Below the pieces are notes generated by a model. It saw nothing but the letters and a program-made list of their open reading frames with translations, made no database searches and had not been told where the DNA came from. This document shows, piece by piece, positions 57,277 through 64,000 of a DNA stretch of 64,000 nucleotides (the first letter of the stretch is position 1; every line of letters begins with the position of its first letter). Origin of the DNA: Quercus robur (taxonomy: Eukaryota; Streptophyta; Magnoliopsida; Fagales; Fagaceae); assembly GCF_932294415.1 (NCBI RefSeq), contig NC_065545.1, positions 41,330,327-41,394,326 on the forward strand. The letters are read 5' to 3'. The position numbers were made by a program, and so were the translations under genes.

Positions 57277-60200
57277 TCATGCTTTCTTACTGGGAGTGAT
57301 AGGAGTGGACTTTCTATGATATCCACCTTTACTCTCCATCCTCACTTTTGTAGAGACTCCATTTCTAGTTGATTTTGGTGATGATGCTGGCCATTGTCCA
57401 CAAGTGATTGCCATGTCCTTATAATGTTGGAGGTTTTCAAGTGTTTCAACAACGCCTGGCATTTTTGGTCTGTCTTTGGGGTTCAAACTTATGCATTGCA
57501 ATGCCAGAAGTGCCATTTCCTTTGCTCCCTTGACTGAATACTGACCTGCAAGTCTTGGGTCAATAATGCACCGCAATCTTCGTCTACTGGTCAAGTATGG
57601 CTTCGCCCAATCAACCAGGTTTTGCTCACTCTTTGGTCTTGTTTTGTCTAATGATCTTCTTCCTGTAAGTAGTTCAAGTAGCACCACCCCAAAGCTGTAA
57701 ACGTCACTTTTTGTAGTTAAGTGCCCTGATAAATATTACAAAAATATTGTTAAAATTATAATTAAATGATTAAATTCAACATTTTCAAATATCTTAAGCT
57801 TTTGCAACAATTGATAATTTATCATGATATTATGATAAATGTCAACATTTCCTAAATTTTTAAGCTTTACAAATAATCTGTAATTTATCAAATAGAAACA
57901 ACCAAATTGTTACAAGATTAGCCTTTATCATTGACAAGTCCACTAACTGTATGCCAGAAGCAGTACCTGTTGAGATATATTCTGGGGCAGCATACCCATA
58001 GGTACCCATCACTCTAGTGGTAACATGTGTGTTAGATCCTTCTGGTCCCATCTTAGCAAGCCCAAAATCTGACAATTTGGCTGTGAAATCCTAATAACAT
58101 AGAGAAAAGCAGCATTATAATCAAATTAGCGGTTTGATTGTAGGGACTTTGTCAATCAACTTATCTGACTGAAGAAAAGGGAGATATATTGCTACACACA
58201 GAGTCTAGCAAGATGTTCGAAGTTTTGAAGTCGCGGTATATGACAGGCTGCTCAGCACCATGTAAAAAGGCAAGGCCTTTAGCTGCTCCTATTGCAATCT
58301 TCACTCTTGTGCCCCACGGCAATGATATTGATATCCCTTCAATCATAATTAATGACTTGTGAAATCAAATATTAATTGGAGCAAGAAATGAAAAATATTT
58401 AGGATGTCTCAAGCTGGCTAGATTGATTTTTTTAAGAAAAATCACCTCTAACCTATTCATACGTATTTTAATCATATAAGACACATTAAGTTATCATAGG
58501 CAAGTTCCATATTAACTTTTTCCTAGTCCTATAATCTCATTCTCATTGAAGATAAAACAAACTTATGACTTCTATGAGGGTTTTAATTTTAACTTTATTA
58601 ATCAATCCCTCCAAAATCCAAGTGTTAGATAAGATAAGAGCTTAAGTTGGTGACAAAAATAGAACTCACTTTTGAACAAGTGATTCTCTAGGCTGCCACG
58701 AGGCATGAACTCGTACACAAGAAGTCTTTCTTCATCCTCGCAACAATACCCTATCAGTTTAACTAGATGTGGGTGCCTCAGCTGCCCCAGAAATATCACT
58801 TCAGCCTACATGGAAAAATATATGATTGTTAATCAATATGGCAGGGGCCAATTTTTTATGTGATGTATGGGAAAATCAAACATAAAATAGAAGAAATCGT
58901 ATATAATTGAAGAGAGAGACAAAATAAATTATGCTGTATGATATAGTCAAAATGATACGTTTGCACTTCTTAAGTCTTATTCAATTGAAAGCAGACCAGG
59001 AACTTTAGCAACACTCTCAGAAAAGAATGAGAAGTAGGTGACCTAATAACCCGAACCATATATGTATTTTGTTTTCTTCATTGTACATATATATTTGGTA
59101 CAGCCTCATTAATAATTGGCCCATACGATTGAAAATGTTCCGGTACCAGCGCAATTTGCATCCTTCATCCATGGAAACATCATATTCTGTGGAAGGGCTG
59201 ATTTGACTTCAGCTCTCTGGTTGTATAAACTAGACACAGTAGCATACCTAACAGGCTTTTGGCGTAGACTGTAGCATGTGCACACAGACTGTCTAACGAG
59301 GTTGGTCCAAGGAGGCCTAATATATTCTATGGAATATGGATCAATTTAAAACAATTTCATGCACTTGTTTGAAAGAAAATTATAAACCTGAATAGATAGA
59401 TTAAAAGAAAAATAATTGTATTATAATTTTAATTATATTACTATATGTTCTTCTATCACGGGTAATCATTCAATAAACAATACTCCCTCTACTCTGACAT
59501 AATATTATCCACTAATTAAATTTATGTTAATATCTATCATTTACGTGAGAAGATGCAGTACCATGTTTCTTTACTCATAAAGTATCTAATAATTTTCTAT
59601 GTATTACATGACATGCGTATGTGTAATGGACAAATAATTTTAGAACCAATATCTAATAAAATATAGGAGAATCATGCTTTGAAAGAAAATTTTGATACAC
59701 CAATCATATCATAGATGAACCGTGTCATCATAAATTATTTTTTTGTTATTCACACAGAACAGAGCTACATCAGCAAAAAGAGAATATATGATTTCTATTT
59801 TCTCAAGCCAACCTACTTCTGGGAAATCTTCAAAAATGGAAAGTGTTTGATACAATAAGAATATTAATTATTGGGTACAAAATTAATAAATTATAAATGA
59901 ATTTACTTACAAGCCATTCACGGTGTCCTTGAAGGCCTTCAATGTCCAAAAGCTTAACAGCAACTGCCTGAGCCTTCAAACCCTGTCTTAAGTTTTCATC
60001 AATATAACCCTTATGCACTGTTCCAAACCCACCTTCTCCTAATAAGAAGTTGCTTGAGAAGTTCTGAGTTATTGCACGTAGCTCACTTAGCTGAAAATCA
60101 TGCAAGTCCGACCCAAAAGACAGTGCAAGATCTTCATTGATGCGTGTTGATGAAGAGCGACTAAGATCAGAGAAAGATAGTCTCCGAAATGAAGGTAATG

Positions 60201-60327
60201 GAGCAATGTCCTTAGAGAACTCTGACCTTGATGGCCTGCATCGGCTGAAGTTGCAAAAAATTGTTTGGTCTTCAACTGAACAGCAATTTGCTGTAAATGG
60301 TCTCCATGGCTTTGATTGCTTTGTCAT
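57277..60327 (-). CDS. Receptor-like cytoplasmic kinase, RLCK-VII (RIPK/PBL-like), five exons, 420 residues
   Basis: Predicted minus-strand exons: 59911-60327, 58670-58805, 58200-58336, 57967-58090 and 57277-57725, all GT-AG, giving 420 residues without a stop. Kinase motifs are complete: glycine loop [11 protein letters not shown] (97-107), catalytic Lys K125 (AVAVK), helix-C Glu E141, YRDFKTSN (D220, N225), DFG (238-240), and APE (265-267) after VMGTYGYA. The YRD arrangement is normal for RLCK-VII. There is no transmembrane or extracellular domain. The N-terminus lacks the MG myristoylation start but has adjacent cysteines (CC, residues 15-16), which could be acylated. The long N-terminal part and the [21 protein letters not shown] context are closest to RIPK/PBL-type kinases, which relay signals from immune and growth receptors at the plasma membrane. 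The substrate here is unknown. Confidence 0.93.
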
Positions 60328-63300
60328 TGTAGGAGTAGGAGGAGAAGTAGAAGAGATTGTGGAATAGGATAGTGGGTGTGCATGCCTTAAAAAGAAATCA
60401 CCATACTTATCTTTAAACTAATGAGAGAAGAGGGTCTTTCTCCAACTACTCTAACCACTCTACTAAACGGGGCAATTTGTTTCCAGTCTCTTTCAACAAC
60501 ATTATCTAAATCTTTGTTCCTTCTTTTGTCACCTGCACACTGTCTTCATGCATAGGTTCTAAATATCTTTTCAATTCATCTCAAGGAGACAAAATTTTAA
60601 TCATTACAAAAAATTTTAATAACTTTTTTCACTACTTGTAGAGGTCCCAAGTTGTATTTGGTGTGATATTACTTTTACATGAGATACTTATTAACACTAC
60701 ATTCATTAATTACAACATATTATCTCAAAATAGTTATAAATTTTTTTGTCACTAAATTCATTACATTTTTTTTTTTCACTTTTTTCATAATTACTGAGGT
60801 GGCTTCTGACACGTTAGACAACAAGATGCGAAATTATATAAGTAATTGTGTATATCTTAACTTATAGATTGGGTGGACCTACTGACACATTCTTGTGTGT
60901 AGGTTCGAATTAGCTTGCGTTATGAGTATCAAGACTAATGTCCGAGGTAACGCCCAACTCCATCAACTACTTCTCAATTCATTGTACTAAGACCTAATTG
61001 TTTTATATATATATATAATTAAATTAAAATCTTAAACCTACTTGCAATATCATTACTTACAAAGCAAGTTAGTTTAGAGTTAGGCTAAGGTTTAGTATAT
61101 AGTATAGGGCATCAAACCATCATATTCCCAACATGAATACTCACATGGTATTAAAGCTATATTTCAACAATTTAACATGGTATTATATCGTAGCTAATGT
61201 CTTGATAATCCCTCTGTTTTTTGGCTTTTTTCGCTTTTTTTTTTTTTCCCCAATTGTGATGCTCTCTAGTAGCTTGGCAAATCCTCAACACATGTACCCC
61301 CAAGCACCTATACTCCCCAGCACAATTCGTATCACATATTAGGAACAAATGTCACTACTAGAGAGTGCCACATCAGCCCTTGAAACATATTAGCAACCAC
61401 TGTCACATCAATACACCATATACCATGTCAATAACCTACCATATTGGAACCCATCGATAGTTGATCTCCCCCATTTGGCTGCCCACTACTGACTACCCTT
61501 TCATATGTTGTTGCATATACAATGTTCATCGACATTACAACCATTGTCACCTATACCTGCAAACGATGACTTTGAGCCTTGAGGCCACTCTTTCGTGGGT
61601 TTTGGTCTCTTTTATGTGTGAGAGTGTAAACATTAATTCACTTAAGGGGTGTGTAAGTAGTCTCTATCGGTCATTGGAATTTCTTAAGATGCGATTGGTC
61701 ACTTGTTTTAAGATTGGTCTTTCCTAAAGCCCAGTTCTAAGGGTCATTGCAACTTTTGTGGATGAAAATCATTTTTTAGGACTCCCCAAATTAAGGATGG
61801 TTAGTAACCGTAAAGGTTTTCCAATCTTTGTTTGCATTAGGAATTCCTCAAAAGTTGGTCAGAAATTCCTAGTGTCTTCCTATATGAGTTCCCCTTTGTC
61901 TAGTCAACAACTGTAAGAATCGTCCTTAACTAAGTATTCCCAGAAGATTGGTCAATTTTCCCAAAGAGTTTTTGAACTATAATTTGCATTCAACAGAATT
62001 GCCCATAGTTGGTCAAGAATTCTAAGAATATCCCAAACTATTTTTTTCCTACATTTAGACCTGATGATCCTCCTAACAGAGGTACTTGGGCAAACTTTAA
62101 GGAACCAATCCGCCCCCTTCAAGATCATTTAGGATTCCTTGTTATACAGAGACAGTCAAGAGTCCGTAAATATCCATAAGCCCCACAAGATCATTTAGGA
62201 TACTCCTGTTAAAGAGTCCCTAAATGCCTTCAGCACATGTTTTTTAGGATTCCCTTGTTTAACAGATAAAGAGTCCTTAAAATGCCCCCAAATAAGTTTA
62301 ATAACTTCCCCTATCAGGCTGTTAAATTGTTTTAAAAATACTCCTCCCAGTTATATTCCCTAGTGATAACCAAAATCTCCAGTGGTAATAATACCTCTAA
62401 GACTTCCATTGTAATATATAGCTAGGTTGTTCTTAAAATAAAAATTAAAAAAATAGATTTTTTTTTTTTTAAATTAGGATTTCCTTTGTCATACAGTTAG
62501 TAACTTAGTAGATTTTAAACACAAAAAGCTCTATATTATTAAATGTTCCCTTGTCATACAATTAATAGATTCTAATAAATATCCCAAATTATTCCTTAGA
62601 ACTCCCCTTGTAAATATAGCTAAGTCCTAAGTTGCTGTATGACTCTTTTAAGAATCCCCTTGTTCTTATCAAAAAACAGAATCCCCCTGTTATACAGTTA
62701 AGAGATTCCGAATAACAGCTTGATGATCATGATTTCCACTACACACCTAGGTTAAAATCTAGTCACAAAACTTGGTATCCTCTCTTTACATTGGTGTTGC
62801 TTGTTCAAGCTTTGAAAATTACGGAAATTCTATGAACACCTCATTTTTAACCTCACCTCACCAAGAGAAAATTGTAATTTTGACCATTGGATTTCTAAAT
62901 TCTTAATTAAAGACAAATCTAGAAGAGATTTGGATGAAAACAACATATCATGTGATTAAATCAGACCACGGATTAAAAATTATAACTAAATCAAAAGTTA
63001 ATGGTTAATACCTAATATGCATTCCATAGTCAAAGTGCTTGCTGTGATTCATCATGTTTCTCAAATTTCACCAACGCATAGGGATTAGGGAAGGCAAATT
63101 AGGATGTGTTTGAATGTCACTCACACTTTAATTCATCGCAAAATTCACAACTTACAAATTTCAAAATTTATCATAGTTTTGGCCAACTATATCTACACAT
63201 GATCTTCAAACTGGGGGAAAAAGCATTTGAAAACTTCTCCTAACTCATGTTCATATCATAATTACACCATGAAAATGATAATGAATTAAGAATCCATTCT

Positions 63301-63917
63301 ATTTATAAATTGTCTGTATACTACTATAGGCTGCAATGTTAGAACAAACTCGTGCTCCCCATCCAAATATTGAAACACTTTTTAATCAAAGTTCATAATT
63401 TATTAGTACAAATACACCAACTTTTTGCTCATTTGAATGCCATTAACCCCTTAAAATAAGGGAATTTTGACCACCTTTCAACCAAAAAGAATGTTAGTAT
63501 ATGAATTACTAGTATATATATATGGATGAACCCCACACAAAGCTGGCCTGATATGTATAACAGCATGAGCAGTAGCGTGATGAGAGATGAGAGCAGCAAG
63601 TTTGTTTGGAACCGTAAAGAAAATCCAAGGGGGAGCAGTTGAAAGCTGATGTGATGAATGATGTGTGCACTGTGCTCTACTCCTCTTCCAGCCCCATTAT
63701 TAGGGCATCATTACTAACAACAAATTTTATTCTCTCATGTCATCCTCACTCTAATATCAATCAATATATCTCGTTAGGCTTTTGGGTTTGTTAACACACT
63801 TACAAATGGGCAACAAGATAGGTTTTGACAATGAGATGCTATTTTGTGCAAGATATTTTATTTTATTTTATGAATGGTTCGATAGTTTTTGGAAGAGGAT
63901 TTGGAGTTTAGAAGTTT
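60328..63917. other. Intergenic, no gene seen
   Basis: Starts with the kinase promoter side. The stretch 61440-62330 has C/T-rich, less AT-biased sequence with degenerate repeats (listed separately). A TAAGG...CCATTATTAGGGCATCA stretch near 63680-63710 was not recognised as an RNA gene. Small open frames at 61133 and 61461 lack motifs. Confidence 0.5.
62080..62720. repeat. Degenerate short-period repeat zone
   Basis: AAGATCATTTAGGATnC, CCTTGTTATACAG, AAGAGTCCnTAAAT and CATACAGTTA strings recur in similar order every 65-100 bp between 62125 and 62700. The period is irregular and copies are much diverged. Confidence 0.4.
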
Positions 63918-64000
63918 GTTTGGGATCCGCTTATTTTGCTGAAATTGAAAAACTTTTTGTTGAAAATACTGTAGATAAAGGTAAAAGTAAGCTGAAATAG
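63918..64000. mobile_element. Start of a MITE-like repeat cut by the window end
   Basis: TTTGGGATCCGCTTATTTTGC followed by GTTGAAAATACTGTAGATAA resembles the beginning of a common plant MITE, recognised from memory. The other end is outside the window, so boundaries and class cannot be shown. The overlapping open frame (63782-64000) is not a credible gene. Confidence 0.4.

Noticed and set aside
60890-60990. SINE or tRNA relic around GGTTCGAATTAG
   Set aside because: A B-box-like string is present, but no A box at proper spacing and no tail or duplication.
63782-64000. 72-codon plus-strand ORF at the window end
   Set aside because: Its 3' half coincides with a MITE-like repeat and no protein family is recognisable.

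Overview
The window is nuclear DNA of a flowering plant. It is AT-rich, GT-AG introns interrupt plant-specific gene families (neprosin-domain protein, ATL-type RING-H2, RIPK/PBL-type receptor-like cytoplasmic kinase, GT4 glycosyltransferase), and most of the sequence is nested transposable elements. Several repeats look like families I associate with woody eudicots, perhaps Fagaceae (oak, chestnut). That taxonomic guess is from memory only and is weak.

Layout. 1-3.3 kb: 3' part of a decayed LTR element with a gag-like reading frame, a 302-bp triplication and an LTR. 3.3-7.6 kb: a partial duplicate of the downstream end of the 42.6-kb glycosyltransferase gene, interrupted by a complete hAT transposon with a perfect 8-bp target duplication. 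8.4-11.9 kb: an intact seven-exon neprosin-family gene on the minus strand with a CpG-rich palindromic element in one intron. 12.0-15.2 kb: five tandem units upstream of that gene, two carrying their own insertions. 15.2-38.8 kb: a transposon nest. It holds a minus-strand LINE 3' half; a plus-strand LINE whose two halves (17.9-19.7 and 36.9-38.8 kb) appear to be split by about 17 kb of Helitron-like units; a coding-free LTR element; solo LTRs; SINEs and MITEs. 39.4-39.8 kb: intact RING-H2 gene. 42.7-44.1 kb: intact glycosyltransferase. 47.0-55.2 kb: an 8.2-kb Ty3/gypsy element of Tat-like layout. 57.3-60.3 kb: intact five-exon RLCK. 60.3-64 kb: intergenic.

Most interesting structure. Two LTR elements (25.1-28.9 kb on plus, 47.0-55.2 kb on minus) share an identical 20-bp primer-binding site, near-identical polypurine tracts and the same internal order: primer site, gag-pol zone, palindromic tandem array, a gene on the opposite strand, polypurine tract. 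In the larger one the gag-pol zone has collapsed to an in-frame Gag-integrase fusion. Its opposite-strand gene has its own TATA box and three exons encoding an uncharacterised N-terminal domain, an acidic linker and a coiled coil. In the smaller one gag-pol is gone and only a non-coding relic of the opposite-strand gene remains.

The four intact host genes are all on the minus strand, are unrelated in function and show no sign of working together. Exon boundaries are predictions from GT-AG sites, reading frame and family similarity; no transcript or database search was available.
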